NCBI RefSeq assembly: GCF_024213665.1
Contig: NZ_JANAVP010000018.1
Location: 97,156-161,155, forward strand
DNA length: 64,000 nt
Direction of reading: 5' to 3'
Source of the DNA: Streptomyces sp. A3M-1-3
Lineage (GTDB): Bacteria > Actinomycetota > Actinomycetes > Streptomycetales > Streptomycetaceae
The notes under the pieces were generated by a model. It saw only the letters and a program-made list of their open reading frames with translations, ran no database searches and was not told the DNA's origin. The position numbers were made by a program, and so were the translations under genes. Positions 27,482-35,211 of this stretch are shown piece after piece; within the stretch, counting starts at the first letter, position 1; every line of letters begins with the position of its first letter.

Positions 27482-28870
27482 CTAGGAGGCCTTGGCCTTC
27501 TCCGCCTTGTCGGCGGCCGGGGCCGCGGCGACCGGCGCCGGCTTGGCGGCCTCGTAGAACTCCTCGCGGGGCGTCTCCATGGCGCCGAGGGAGACGACCT
27601 CGCGCTTGAGGAACATCGCCAGAGTCCAGTCGGCCAGGACCCGGATCTTGCGGTTCCAGGTCGGTACGGCCAGGCCGTGGTAGCCACGGTGCATGTACCA
27701 GGCGAGCCGGCCCTTGAGCTTGATCCTCATCTTGCCCATGACGATCATCGCGACGCCCTTGTGGAGGCCGAGGCCCGCCACCGCACCCTTGTTGGCGTGC
27801 TCGTACGTCTGCTGCGGGAAGCCGCGCATCCCGGAGATGACGTTGTCGCCGAGGACCTTGGCCTGGCGCAGCGCGTGCTGGGCGTTCGGCGGGCACCAGG
27901 CGTTCGCCACGCCGGCCTTGCGGGCAGCGATGTCCGGGACCTGGGCGTTGTCGCCGCCGGCCCAGATGTAGTCGGTGCCCTGGACCTGGAGGGTCGCGGC
28001 GGTGTCCACGTGACCGCGCGGGCCGAGCGGCAGGCCGTAACGGGCCAGCGCCGGGTTGGGCTTCACGCCGGCGGTCCACACGACGGTGTTGGAGTCGACC
28101 TCGAGGCCGTTCTTCAGCACCACGTGGCCGTCCACGCAGGAGTCCATGGAGGTGTTGAGGTAGATCTCGATGCCACGGCCCTCGAGGTGCTCCTTGCCCC
28201 ACTTGCCGAGCTGCGGGCCGACCTCGGGAAGGATCTTGTCCGCCGCGTCCACCAGGACGAAGCGCATGTCCTCGCGCTTGACGCTGGTGTAGTACTTCGC
28301 GGCGTCGCGGGCCATGTCCTCGACCTCGCCGATGGTCTCCGCGCCGGCGAAGCCGCCGCCCACGAAGACGAACGTGAGCGCCTTGCGGCGGACGTTCTCA
28401 TCGGTCGTGGAGTCGGCCTTGTCGAGCTGCTCGAGGACGTGGTTGCGCAGGCCGATGGCCTCCTCCACGCCCTTCATACCGATGCCCTGCTCGGCGAGGC
28501 CGGGGATCGGGAAGGTGCGGGAGACCGCGCCGAGCGCGACGACCAGGTAGTCGAAGGGCAGCTCGTAGGCCTCGCCGACGAGCGGCGTGACCATGGCGAC
28601 CTTGCGGTCCTGGTCGATGGTGGTGACCCGGCCGGTGAGTACCTCAGCCTTGGGCAGCACGCGTCGCAGCGGGACGACGACGTGCCGAGGCGAGATGCTG
28701 CCGGCGGCAGCTTCGGGAAGGAAGGGCTGGTACGTCATGTACGAGCGCGGGTCCACGACCGTGACGGTCGCCTCCCCGTACCGCATCTTCTTCAGAATGC
28801 GGCGTGCCGCGTACAGGCCTACGTACCCACCGCCTACAACGAGGATCCTGGGACGCTCCGTGGTGCTCAT
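27482..28870 (-). CDS. ndh: Type II NADH dehydrogenase (NDH-2)
   Basis: About 462 residues, taking the ATG at 28870 (STTERPRILVVGGGYVGLYA); an upstream GTG at 28888 has a poorly placed ribosome-binding site. Two dinucleotide folds are present: the FAD site at the N-terminus (GGGYVGLYAARR) and the NAD site near residue 170 (FVFVGGGFAGAETIGEVEDM). The conserved C-terminal flavin motif IWAGGDNAQVPD follows, and the terminal ~60 residues include the amphipathic membrane-associated segment. NDH-2 oxidises NADH and reduces menaquinone without pumping protons. Two Rex-type operators upstream suggest control by the NADH/NAD+ ratio, as known for Streptomyces ndh. Confidence 0.9.
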   Translation of the reverse strand: MSTTERPRILVVGGGYVGLYAARRILKKMRYGEATVTVVDPRSYMTYQPFLPEAAAGSISPRHVVVPLRRVLPKAEVLTGRVTTIDQDRKVAMVTPLVGEAYELPFDYLVVALGAVSRTFPIPGLAEQGIGMKGVEEAIGLRNHVLEQLDKADSTTDENVRRKALTFVFVGGGFAGAETIGEVEDMARDAAKYYTSVKREDMRFVLVDAADKILPEVGPQLGKWGKEHLEGRGIEIYLNTSMDSCVDGHVVLKNGLEVDSNTVVWTAGVKPNPALARYGLPLGPRGHVDTAATLQVQGTDYIWAGGDNAQVPDIAARKAGVANAWCPPNAQHALRQAKVLGDNVISGMRGFPQQTYEHANKGAVAGLGLHKGVAMIVMGKMRIKLKGRLAWYMHRGYHGLAVPTWNRKIRVLADWTLAMFLKREVVSLGAMETPREEFYEAAKPAPVAAAPAADKAEKAKAS

Positions 28871-28903
28871 GATTCGAGTATCCAGCACCCCCAGGGGGGT
28901 CGC

Positions 28904-28921
28904 TCGTGAGCCCCTTCACAA
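28904..28921 (-). promoter_or_regulatory. Rex operator-like site, proximal to ndh
   Basis: On the minus strand the sequence reads TTGTGAA-N4-CTCACGA, matching the Rex operator consensus TTGTGAA-N4-TTCACAA at 12 of 14 positions. Its near edge is 34 bases upstream of the ndh ATG. Rex represses respiratory genes and releases DNA when the NADH/NAD+ ratio rises. Confidence 0.5.
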
Positions 28922-29177
28922 GCTCCTTCCGCCCCTCTGCTACACTGCGCCGCCCACGTGACCGAAGTCATGGCGCGGCAGGGGAACCAGGGTGTACAGG
29001 GGGACGCTGTTCACCCCTGCTGAACTGGCCCTCCGTCAGTCGCCCGGCGCTGGACCACAGGGTCGTTCCGCCCGTCCGTCATCCGCCCGTAACGGTCCGG
29101 TGCGCGCATGGCGAGGGCCTGGGGGCCGCTTATCCGGGCCTTACGGCGCCCATGTGCGGCCCACAGGCCCCTTTTCC

Positions 29178-29195
29178 TTGTGAAGAACTTCACGA
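29178..29195 (-). promoter_or_regulatory. Rex operator-like site, distal (13/14 match)
   Basis: TTGTGAA-GAAC-TTCACGA on the plus strand matches the near-palindromic Rex consensus at 13 of 14 positions. It lies about 310 bases upstream of ndh and 84 bases beyond the end of ppx, inside the long ndh leader region, where a distal ndh promoter could sit. Apart from the two sites and the 10-mer repeat next to ppx, I see no gene in 28871-29278. Confidence 0.65.
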
Positions 29196-29249
29196 ACTTT
29201 CTCGCGACGACCCGCCGGAAGGCCCCCGAGCGGGCCCTTTCCGGCCCTC

Positions 29250-29284
29250 CAGGACCCGTCAGGACCAGTCAGGACCCGTCAGGC
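29250..29284. repeat. 10-bp tandem repeat at the ppx stop codon
   Basis: The 10-mer CAGGACCCGT or CAGGACCAGT occurs three times in a row with a partial fourth unit (29250-29284). It overlaps the last codons and stop of the minus-strand ppx gene, so unit-number changes would alter the extreme C-terminus or stop position. Confidence 0.7.
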
Positions 29285-30220
29285 GACCGACCAGGCGATG
29301 CCGTCGAGGATGTCGTGCTCGCTGACGACGACCTCCTCGGCACCCGTCCGGCGCATGATCTCCAGCAGGACGAGCGCGCCCGCGCCGATGACGTCCACGC
29401 GGCCCGGGTGCATCACAGGGATCGCGGCACGCTCGTCGTGGGTCGAGGCGAGCAGCGCGCCGGTGATCTCGCTGACCTGCTCCACCGAGATCCGCGAGTG
29501 GTGGATCGCGGCGGAGTCGTACGCGCTCAGGCCGAGCGCGATCGCGGCGACCGTGGTGACCGAGCCGGCCAGCCCCACCAGCGTCCTCGCCTCGCCGAGC
29601 GGAACCGTCTCCTCCACCAGGTCGAGCGCGGCCCGGATGTCCGCACGTATGGCGGCGACCTGCCCGGCCGTCGGCGGGTCGGACACCACACCGTCCTGTA
29701 CGAGATGACGCTCGGTCATCCGCACACAGCCGACATCGACCGACCGGGCTGCGCGGACATGGTCGTCGCCGACCACGAACTCCGTCGACCCGCCGCCGAT
29801 GTCCACCACGAGGTACGGCTTCGCCAGGTCGGCGCGGCCGGTCAGCTCCTTGGTGGCGCCGGTGAAGGAGAACTCGGCCTCCTGGTCACCGGTGATCACC
29901 TCGGGCTCGACCCCGAGGATGTCCAGGACCCCCCGTACGAATTCGTCCCGGTTCTCGGCGTCACGGGAGGCCGAGGTGGCCACGAAGCGGATGCGCTCCG
30001 CGCTCAGACTCCGGATGACATCGGCGTACTCGCGGCACGCCGCGAACGTCCGCTCCAGCGCCTCCGGCGCGAGCCGCCCCGTGCGGTCCACTCCCTGGCC
30101 GAGCCGGACGATCGTCATCCTCCGGTCGAGCTCCTTGAGTTCACCCGTGGCCGGGTCGGCGTCCGCGACCAGCAGGCGGATCGAGTTCGTACCGCAGTCG
30201 ACGGCGGCGACGCGAGTCAC
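29279..30220 (-). CDS. ppx: Exopolyphosphatase / guanosine pentaphosphatase family (Ppx/GppA)
   Basis: 313 residues from the GTG at 30220, which overlaps the upstream gene's stop (GTGA). N-terminal AAVDCGTNSIRLLVAD carries the first phosphate-binding loop, VVDIGGGSTEFVVGD the second, and VGLAGSVTTVAA the third, as expected for the ASKHA fold of Ppx/GppA. These enzymes remove terminal phosphates from polyphosphate or convert pppGpp to ppGpp. This short form lacks the C-terminal HD extension, the usual actinobacterial Ppx layout. It is co-transcribed with the DUF501 gene and probably with divIC and eno upstream. Confidence 0.9.
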   Translation of the reverse strand: MTRVAAVDCGTNSIRLLVADADPATGELKELDRRMTIVRLGQGVDRTGRLAPEALERTFAACREYADVIRSLSAERIRFVATSASRDAENRDEFVRGVLDILGVEPEVITGDQEAEFSFTGATKELTGRADLAKPYLVVDIGGGSTEFVVGDDHVRAARSVDVGCVRMTERHLVQDGVVSDPPTAGQVAAIRADIRAALDLVEETVPLGEARTLVGLAGSVTTVAAIALGLSAYDSAAIHHSRISVEQVSEITGALLASTHDERAAIPVMHPGRVDVIGAGALVLLEIMRRTGAEEVVVSEHDILDGIAWSVA

Positions 30221-30822
30221 TGGGCATCCCCTTCGACGGGCTTGAACGCGAACCAGCCCGAGCCGTCCTCGGAGCGGTCGACCTCCCATTCGTCACCGGC
30301 GGGAGGCCCGCACGGGGTGACACAGGGGCCCTTGGCCCACCACTCCGGCAGCATCGCGAGGGCCTCGTCGCCCAGCGGGTTCACACCCGGGCCCGCCGCC
30401 AGCGAGTGACCGACCAGGACGTGCAGGCACTTCACCCGGTCCGGCATGCCGCCCGCGCTCGGGAAGCCCTGGAGCACCTCGATCGCGTCACGGCGCTGGA
30501 TGTAGTCCTCGTGCGCGGCACGGTACGCCGCCGCCAGCTCGGGGTCCTCGGCGAGGCGGTCCTGCATCTCCTTCATGACACCCCCGCCCTCGAGGGTGCC
30601 GATCGCCCCGGCGGCCCGCGGGCACGTCAGGTAGTACAGCGTCGGGAACGGCGTGCCGTCCTCGAGGCGCGGAGCCGTCTCGACCACGTCCGGCTGCCCG
30701 CAGGGGCAGCGGTGTGCGATGGCGCGCAGTCCGCGGGGCGGGCGGCCGAGCTGCTCCTTGAACGCGGCGATGTCCGCGTCCGTGGGCTCGGTCCGGTCGG
30801 TCTGGGGCGGGGGCGTGTCCAT
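30217..30822 (-). CDS. DUF501 domain protein
   Basis: 201 residues. The N-terminal PTDADIAAFKEQLGRPPRGL, followed by AIAHRCPCGQPDVVETAPRL, TLYYLTCPRAAGAIGTLEGG and VLVGHSLAAGPGVNPLGDEA, is the conserved core of DUF501. Cysteines at ~40, 42, ~68 and ~132 could bind a metal. The gene is regularly found between divIC and ppx downstream of eno in actinobacteria, as here, but its biochemical role is unknown. It overlaps ppx by four bases. Confidence 0.85.
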   Translation of the reverse strand: MDTPPPQTDRTEPTDADIAAFKEQLGRPPRGLRAIAHRCPCGQPDVVETAPRLEDGTPFPTLYYLTCPRAAGAIGTLEGGGVMKEMQDRLAEDPELAAAYRAAHEDYIQRRDAIEVLQGFPSAGGMPDRVKCLHVLVGHSLAAGPGVNPLGDEALAMLPEWWAKGPCVTPCGPPAGDEWEVDRSEDGSGWFAFKPVEGDAQ

Positions 30823-30844
30823 GCCTGGGCAAGTCTCTTCGTTC

Positions 30845-30870
30845 GGTGGTGACTACTGGTGGTGACTACT
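30845..30870. repeat. 13-bp direct repeat upstream of the DUF501 gene
   Basis: The 13-mer GGTGGTGACTACT occurs twice in tandem at 30845-30857 and 30858-30870, in the short gap between the DUF501 and DivIC-like genes. Such a unit could expand or contract and would shift the intergenic distance within the operon. Confidence 0.7.
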
Positions 30871-30887
30871 GGTAGGTGCTGTGCGGA

Positions 30888-31364
30888 TTACCGGTCGAGG
30901 CGGTCGGCCTTGTCGACGCCGTCCCAGACGTTGGAGTACCAGGGCCGGTCCGCAGCGCCCTGGTCGGCGTGGCGCAGGTCCTCCGCCTCGGGGTCGATCA
31001 TGGTGTAGCCGGTCTCCCCCGGACGTACATAGTGCAGGTGCTCGCGCGCCTGCTGCTCCACGAAGGCGGGGTCCTCCCAGCGGGCCTTCTGGTCGCGCAG
31101 CTCCTCGAGCCCGTCGCGCGCCCGGTCCGCCTCCCGCTGCTGCTCGGCGATGTCCGTGCGCTGGGAGACGTACTGGCGCATCGGATACGCGAGGGCCACG
31201 ACCAGCGTGCAGAGCACCAGCGCGAGCAGCGCGGCCCGGCCGGTGAGCCGGCTGCGGCGGATCTGCCGCCGGGTCTGGGAGCGGTAGACGCGGGCGGCGG
31301 TCCGCTCGCCGATCAGCCGAATCCTGGTCGCGGTGGAGAACCGGTCGCGGTCCTTTCCGGCCAT
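30888..31364 (-). CDS. divIC: DivIC/FtsB-family septum formation protein
   Basis: 158 residues. A basic cytoplasmic N-terminus (~45 residues) precedes one membrane helix (AALLALVLCTLVVALAYPM), then a coiled-coil (QRTDIAEQQREADRARDGLE, then ELRDQKARWEDPAFVEQQAR) and the EHLHYVRPGETGYTMID motif characteristic of FtsB/DivIC. This bitopic protein joins FtsL and FtsQ in the divisome to activate septal wall synthesis. Its position between eno and DUF501/ppx matches the usual actinobacterial order. Confidence 0.87.
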   Translation of the reverse strand: MAGKDRDRFSTATRIRLIGERTAARVYRSQTRRQIRRSRLTGRAALLALVLCTLVVALAYPMRQYVSQRTDIAEQQREADRARDGLEELRDQKARWEDPAFVEQQAREHLHYVRPGETGYTMIDPEAEDLRHADQGAADRPWYSNVWDGVDKADRLDR

Positions 31365-31466
31365 GTCTCCCGCCTCCCCTGCCGTTACGCGCGTACGTCC
31401 CCGGACACGGTACGGGACCGCGGCCGGGGACGTACGTACGACTGGCTGTGCTGTTATGCCTTGCCG

Positions 31467-32756
31467 CTATGCGGTACGGAACCGCGGGAACGCGCTGCGG
31501 CCCGCGTACACCGCCGCGTCGTCGAGGATCTCCTCGATGCGCAGCAGCTGGTTGTACTTGGCGACACGCTCGGAGCGGGCCGGGGCGCCGGTCTTGATCT
31601 GGCCGCAGTTGGTGGCGACGGCCAGGTCGGCGATGGTGACGTCCTCGGTCTCACCGGAGCGGTGCGACATCATGCACTTGAAGCCGCTGCGCTGGGCCAG
31701 CTCGACGGCGTCCAGGGTCTCGGTCAGCGAGCCGATCTGGTTGACCTTGACGAGCAGGGCGTTCGCGGAGCCCTCCTCGATGCCGCGGGCCAGGCGCTCG
31801 AGATTGGTGACGAACAGGTCGTCGCCGACGAGCTGGACCTTGGTACCGAGCTTGTCGGTGATGACCTTCCAGCCGGCCCAGTCGTCCTCGAACAGCGGGT
31901 CCTCGATGGAGACGAGCGGGTACGAGGCGACGAGCTCCTCGTAGTACTCGGTCATCTCGGCGGCCGAGCGGGACTTGCCCTCGAACTCGTACGAGCCGTC
32001 CTTGTAGAACTCGGAGGCCGCACAGTCGAGCGCGAGCGCGATGTCCTTGCCGGGCGCGTAACCGGCCTGCTTGATGGCCTCGAGGATGAGGTCCAGCGCG
32101 GCGCGGTTGGAGTCGAGGTTCGGCGCGAAGCCGCCCTCGTCGCCGAGGCCGGTGGAGAGCCCCTTCTCCTTCAGGACCTTCTTGAGGGTGTGGTAGACCT
32201 CGGTGCCCCAGCGCAGGGCCTCGGAGAAGGACTCGGCGCCGATCGGCGCGATCATGAACTCCTGGATGTCCACGTTGGAGTCGGCGTGCGAGCCGCCGTT
32301 CAGGATGTTCATCATCGGAACGGGCAGCAGGTGCGCGTTCGGGCCGCCGAGGTAGCGGAAGAGCGGCAGGTCGGACGCCTCGGAGGCGGCGTGCGCGACG
32401 GCGAGGGAGACGCCGAGGATGGCGTTGGCGCCGAGCGAGGACTTGTCCGGGGTGGCGTCCAGGTCGAACATCGCCTGGTCGATCAGGCGCTGCTCGGTGG
32501 CGTCGTACCCGACCAGCTCCGGGCCGATCTGCTCGATGACGGCGAGGACGGCCTTCTCGACACCCTTGCCCTGGTAGCGGTTCGGGTCACCGTCGCGGAG
32601 CTCGAGGGCCTCGAACGCACCGGTGGAAGCACCGGACGGAACTGCAGCACGACCCGTGCTGCCGTCGTCGAGGCCGACCTCGACCTCGACCGTGGGGTTG
32701 CCTCGGGAGTCCAGGATTTCCCGGGCTACGACGACGTCGATGGACGGCACGAGCAT
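31467..32756 (-). CDS. eno: Enolase (phosphopyruvate hydratase)
   Basis: 429 residues, normal family length. The N-terminal VVAREILDSRGNPTVEVEV, the catalytic Glu segment GLGDEGGFAPNLDS, metal-binding Asp/Glu residues in DCAASEFY, SIEDPLFEDDW and QLVGDDLFVTN, the base Lys in ALLVKVNQIGSLTETLDAV, and the C-terminal MMSHRSGETEDVTIADLAV are all intact. It catalyses 2-phosphoglycerate to phosphoenolpyruvate in glycolysis. It heads the eno-divIC-DUF501-ppx cluster on the minus strand. Confidence 0.97.
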   Translation of the reverse strand: MLVPSIDVVVAREILDSRGNPTVEVEVGLDDGSTGRAAVPSGASTGAFEALELRDGDPNRYQGKGVEKAVLAVIEQIGPELVGYDATEQRLIDQAMFDLDATPDKSSLGANAILGVSLAVAHAASEASDLPLFRYLGGPNAHLLPVPMMNILNGGSHADSNVDIQEFMIAPIGAESFSEALRWGTEVYHTLKKVLKEKGLSTGLGDEGGFAPNLDSNRAALDLILEAIKQAGYAPGKDIALALDCAASEFYKDGSYEFEGKSRSAAEMTEYYEELVASYPLVSIEDPLFEDDWAGWKVITDKLGTKVQLVGDDLFVTNLERLARGIEEGSANALLVKVNQIGSLTETLDAVELAQRSGFKCMMSHRSGETEDVTIADLAVATNCGQIKTGAPARSERVAKYNQLLRIEEILDDAAVYAGRSAFPRFRTA

Positions 32757-32946
32757 CTCCTTCTGGGATGTGACGCTATGAGTGCAGGGTCTCTTTGGCC
32801 TTGCGGCATGAGCCTAACCGGCTTCGGCGCACAGTTCGGCCGACCGCCCGGACCCTGGGACGAAAACAGGGCCGAATACCCGCGGGCCGGCACATAAGGC
32901 TCTCGCGGTACTGGACGGTAATCGGAAAGCGGATCGGAAAGCAGAA

Positions 32947-32990
32947 GCCCCGGCCCGGCGCGCACGGGGGAAAGCGCGCCGGACCGGGGC
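32947..32990. terminator. Terminator downstream of the first Rpf-like gene
   Basis: 17-base arms at 32947-32963 and 32974-32990 pair with a single mismatch around a 10-base loop (arm starts GCCCCGGCCCGG). The hairpin is 84 bases beyond the stop of the minus-strand Rpf-like gene, between it and eno. The rest of 32757-33073 holds the eno promoter region and a 13-bp tandem repeat. Confidence 0.75.
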
Positions 32991-33029
32991 AGTTTCTGGG
33001 GGGTGGGACCGGTCTCCGCCGAGGCCGGC

Positions 33030-33068
33030 CCCAGCCGCGAGTCCCAGCCGCGAGTCCCAGCCGCGGGC
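33030..33068. repeat. 13-bp tandem repeat, three units
   Basis: CCCAGCCGCGAGT is present at 33030-33042 and 33043-33055, with a third unit at 33056-33068 differing in two bases. It is non-coding and lies just after the stop of the Rpf-like gene. Confidence 0.75.
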
Positions 33069-33073
33069 CTGAG

Positions 33074-33748
33074 TCAGCGGAGGTGCAGCTGCTGGCCCGG
33101 GTGGATGACGTCGGCGTCCTCGACGACGTCCTTGTTCAGCTCGAACAGCTTCTGCCAGCCGCCCTTGACCTTCTCGGCCTCGGCGATCTTGCCGAGGGTG
33201 TCGCCGGCCTTCACCTTGTACTCGCCGTCGCCCTTCTTGAAGGACTTGGCGGCCTTGGGGGCCTCGGCGCGCGCCTCGGACCGGCCGGCCTTGGCCGACG
33301 CGGTGCGCTTCTCGGCCTTCTTCGGCTTCTCGGCCGGCTTCTCGGCACCGGTGTCGACGCCCGGGTCCACACCGTCGTTGGTCAGGTTGCCGGCGCCGGC
33401 GCAGGCCCAGGCACCCGGGCCCTGAATGTCGAGGAGCACCTCGGCGGTGGCTATCTGCTGGTTCTTGGTCGCGAGGTCGGCGCGGGGGGCGTACTTCGTA
33501 CCGCCGGCGGCCGCCCAGCTGGACTGCGAGAACTGCAGGCCACCGTAGTAGCCGTTGCCGGTGTTGATGGACCAGTTGCCGCCGGACTCGCACTGGGCCA
33601 CGGCGTCCCAGGTGGCGACGGAGGCGGCGGACGCCGAGGTGGCGCCCATCAGCGGGACGGCGACAGCAGCGCCGGCGACACCGGCGAGCGTGGCGATACG
33701 GGCGGCCATGGACGGGCCGCGGTGCTTGCCCTTGCCGGAAAACAGCAT
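33074..33748 (-). CDS. Secreted Rpf-like transglycosylase with LysM domain
   Basis: 224 residues. A signal peptide (IATLAGVAGAAVAVPLMGAT, cleavage near SASA) precedes an Rpf-type lysozyme-like domain at ~40-115: TWDAVAQCESGGNWSINTGN, with the catalytic Glu in CESGG and the paired cysteines, then GYYGGLQFSQSSWAAAGG. An Ala/Lys/Glu-rich linker follows, and a C-terminal LysM (YKVKAGDTLGKIAEAEKVKG, then HPGQQLHLR) binds peptidoglycan. Rpf enzymes cleave cell-wall glycan to promote germination or resuscitation. The gene is preceded by a ydaO-type riboswitch, known to control rpfA-type genes in Streptomyces. Confidence 0.93.
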   Translation of the reverse strand: MLFSGKGKHRGPSMAARIATLAGVAGAAVAVPLMGATSASAASVATWDAVAQCESGGNWSINTGNGYYGGLQFSQSSWAAAGGTKYAPRADLATKNQQIATAEVLLDIQGPGAWACAGAGNLTNDGVDPGVDTGAEKPAEKPKKAEKRTASAKAGRSEARAEAPKAAKSFKKGDGEYKVKAGDTLGKIAEAEKVKGGWQKLFELNKDVVEDADVIHPGQQLHLR

Positions 33749-33785
33749 GGAGTTATCCCCTCACCGACGCCTACGAGGTGAGCTG

Positions 33786-33962
33786 TCGGGTTCGGGCCAA
33801 TGAGTTGCCCGGCCGCGCGCACCAGGCGCGCAGCTTCACCCCAAGCCGGTCACCTGCCGTCTCAACGGCCGTGCCCGGCGCTTACCTTGGGTCCCCCGCT
33901 CCTGCCAACGGCGCTTTACGCGACGACTACTTCCCTCGTCCGTCGGCAGGATTCGGCGTGAC
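33786..33962 (-). promoter_or_regulatory. ydaO/yuaA-type c-di-AMP riboswitch upstream of the Rpf-like gene
   Basis: On the minus strand the leader contains GCCGAATCCTGCCGAC, then GAGCGGGGGACCCAAGG and TTGGGGTGAAGC. These are the conserved ydaO blocks that form the two c-di-AMP pockets. A small hairpin (33760-33782, arms CTCACC/GGTGAG) follows before the ribosome-binding site GGGG and the ATG at 33748. In Streptomyces this class turns off rpfA-type genes when c-di-AMP is high, linking cell-wall lysis to osmotic and potassium signalling. Confidence 0.9.
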
Positions 33963-34015
33963 GGTCGAAGGAGCCCGCGGTGCGAGCGGTTCAGACCGTA
34001 GACACAGGCCTCCCC

Positions 34016-34035
34016 GATGTTCAATGCCGAACATC
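34016..34035. promoter_or_regulatory. 7-bp inverted repeat between the two Rpf-like genes
   Basis: GATGTTC-N6-GAACATC is a perfect inverted repeat in the 430-base gap between the genes, upstream of the riboswitch (on its minus-strand side) and 150 bases beyond the stop of the second Rpf-like gene. It could be an operator for the riboswitch-controlled promoter. No -35/-10 pair is obvious. Otherwise 33963-34187 holds no gene. Confidence 0.35.
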
Positions 34036-34187
34036 AGGGAGAAAACGCCCATACTTACACCCGCGAAACGGGCATTTCCGCAGGTGAGAGGCGAGAGCGC
34101 AGGACCGGGCGGGCGAGACGCGCCAGTTGGGCCGAAGAGACTCATGTCTCACTTGACCAAACGTGGACATAAGGTCCCGAACTCCCC

Positions 34188-35099
34188 CTACTTTTCGGTC
34201 AGATCGACACCCAGGTCGAGGCTCTGGCCAGGGAGGATGAGGTCCGGCTCGGCGCCGATCACCGTCTCGTTGGCCTCGTAGATCGCGGACCATCCGCCCG
34301 ATACGCCCTGCTTGTCGGCGATGTCCCAGAGGTTGTCGCCGGGGAGCACGGTGTACGCGCCCGCTTCCGCCTCGGCCCCGTCGCGCGTCGCGTCCGCACC
34401 GCGTGAGGCGTGCCGACCGGTGTCACGGCCGTCGGCCGGGACGCCCGGCTCGGCCGTCTCGCCGGCGGCCGGCTCGCCCCGGTGCTTGCCGGCGCCGGAG
34501 CCGGTCGCGTCGGGCGAAGCAGTGTCCGACTGGCGCGACTTGTCCGACTTGCCGGAGTTTGAAGTCTTCGACCCATCGGGAGCGGTCGGCGTCGCGGAGG
34601 CCGCAGGCTTGGTGGGCTTGGCGGAGGACTCGTCCGCCGGAGTGGACTCCGAAGGCCGTACGGGGGCGGGGCCCACGGACATGTCCTCCGTCGGCAGACC
34701 CGGGTCGACATCGGCTATGAGGCCGCCCTGGGTCAGACCCGCGGTGGTGGCGCAACTCGGCCAGGCCTGCGGGCCCTGCGCGGCGAGCACCTTCTCCGCG
34801 ACGGCGATCTGCTGGGCACGGCTGGCGAGGTCCGCCTGGGGCGCGTACGACAGCCCGCCGAACTCCTCCCAGGTCTGCTGGCTGAACTGGAGCCCGCCGT
34901 AGTACCCGTTGCCGAGGTCCGCACTCCATGTACCGCCGCTCTCGCACTCGGCGACGCGGTCCCATGTGGAGGCGTCCGCGGCGCTGGCGCCGGTGGCACC
35001 GAGCAGCGGAATCGCGAGGGCGGAGCCGGTCACCCCGGCCGCGACGACGAGGGCTGGGGCTTGGCGGGGGCGCCGATGACGGCCGTTCCCGGAGCGCAT
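34188..35099 (-). CDS. Second secreted Rpf-like transglycosylase with LysM domain
   Basis: 303 residues. A signal sequence (ALVVAAGVTGSALAIPLLGA) is followed by the Rpf domain: STWDRVAECESGGTWSADLG with catalytic Glu, and GYYGGLQFSQQTWEEFGGLS. A ~120-residue Ser/Thr/Pro/Lys-rich, probably disordered linker and a C-terminal LysM (YTVLPGDNLWDIADKQGVSG, then LPGQSLDLG) follow. It is a paralogue of the gene at 33074-33748 but has no ydaO-type leader in its short upstream region. The two likely act together in cell-wall remodelling with different regulation. Confidence 0.92.
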   Translation of the reverse strand: MRSGNGRHRRPRQAPALVVAAGVTGSALAIPLLGATGASAADASTWDRVAECESGGTWSADLGNGYYGGLQFSQQTWEEFGGLSYAPQADLASRAQQIAVAEKVLAAQGPQAWPSCATTAGLTQGGLIADVDPGLPTEDMSVGPAPVRPSESTPADESSAKPTKPAASATPTAPDGSKTSNSGKSDKSRQSDTASPDATGSGAGKHRGEPAAGETAEPGVPADGRDTGRHASRGADATRDGAEAEAGAYTVLPGDNLWDIADKQGVSGGWSAIYEANETVIGAEPDLILPGQSLDLGVDLTEK

Positions 35100-35211
35100 G
35101 CGGTTGCCTTCCGTGTGACTGGTGAGACGACGGTGAACGTAGCGGTACTCGAACGCTTGTCACAAGTCGATGCAGCGGAGATCACGTGAAGGTCACGTGC
35201 ATGACGCTCCG

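Noticed and set aside
28889..29278. Plus-strand frames through the ndh-ppx gap
   Set aside because: Arg/Pro-rich with no ribosome-binding site, and they run antisense into ppx; the Rex-type sites explain the conserved parts better.
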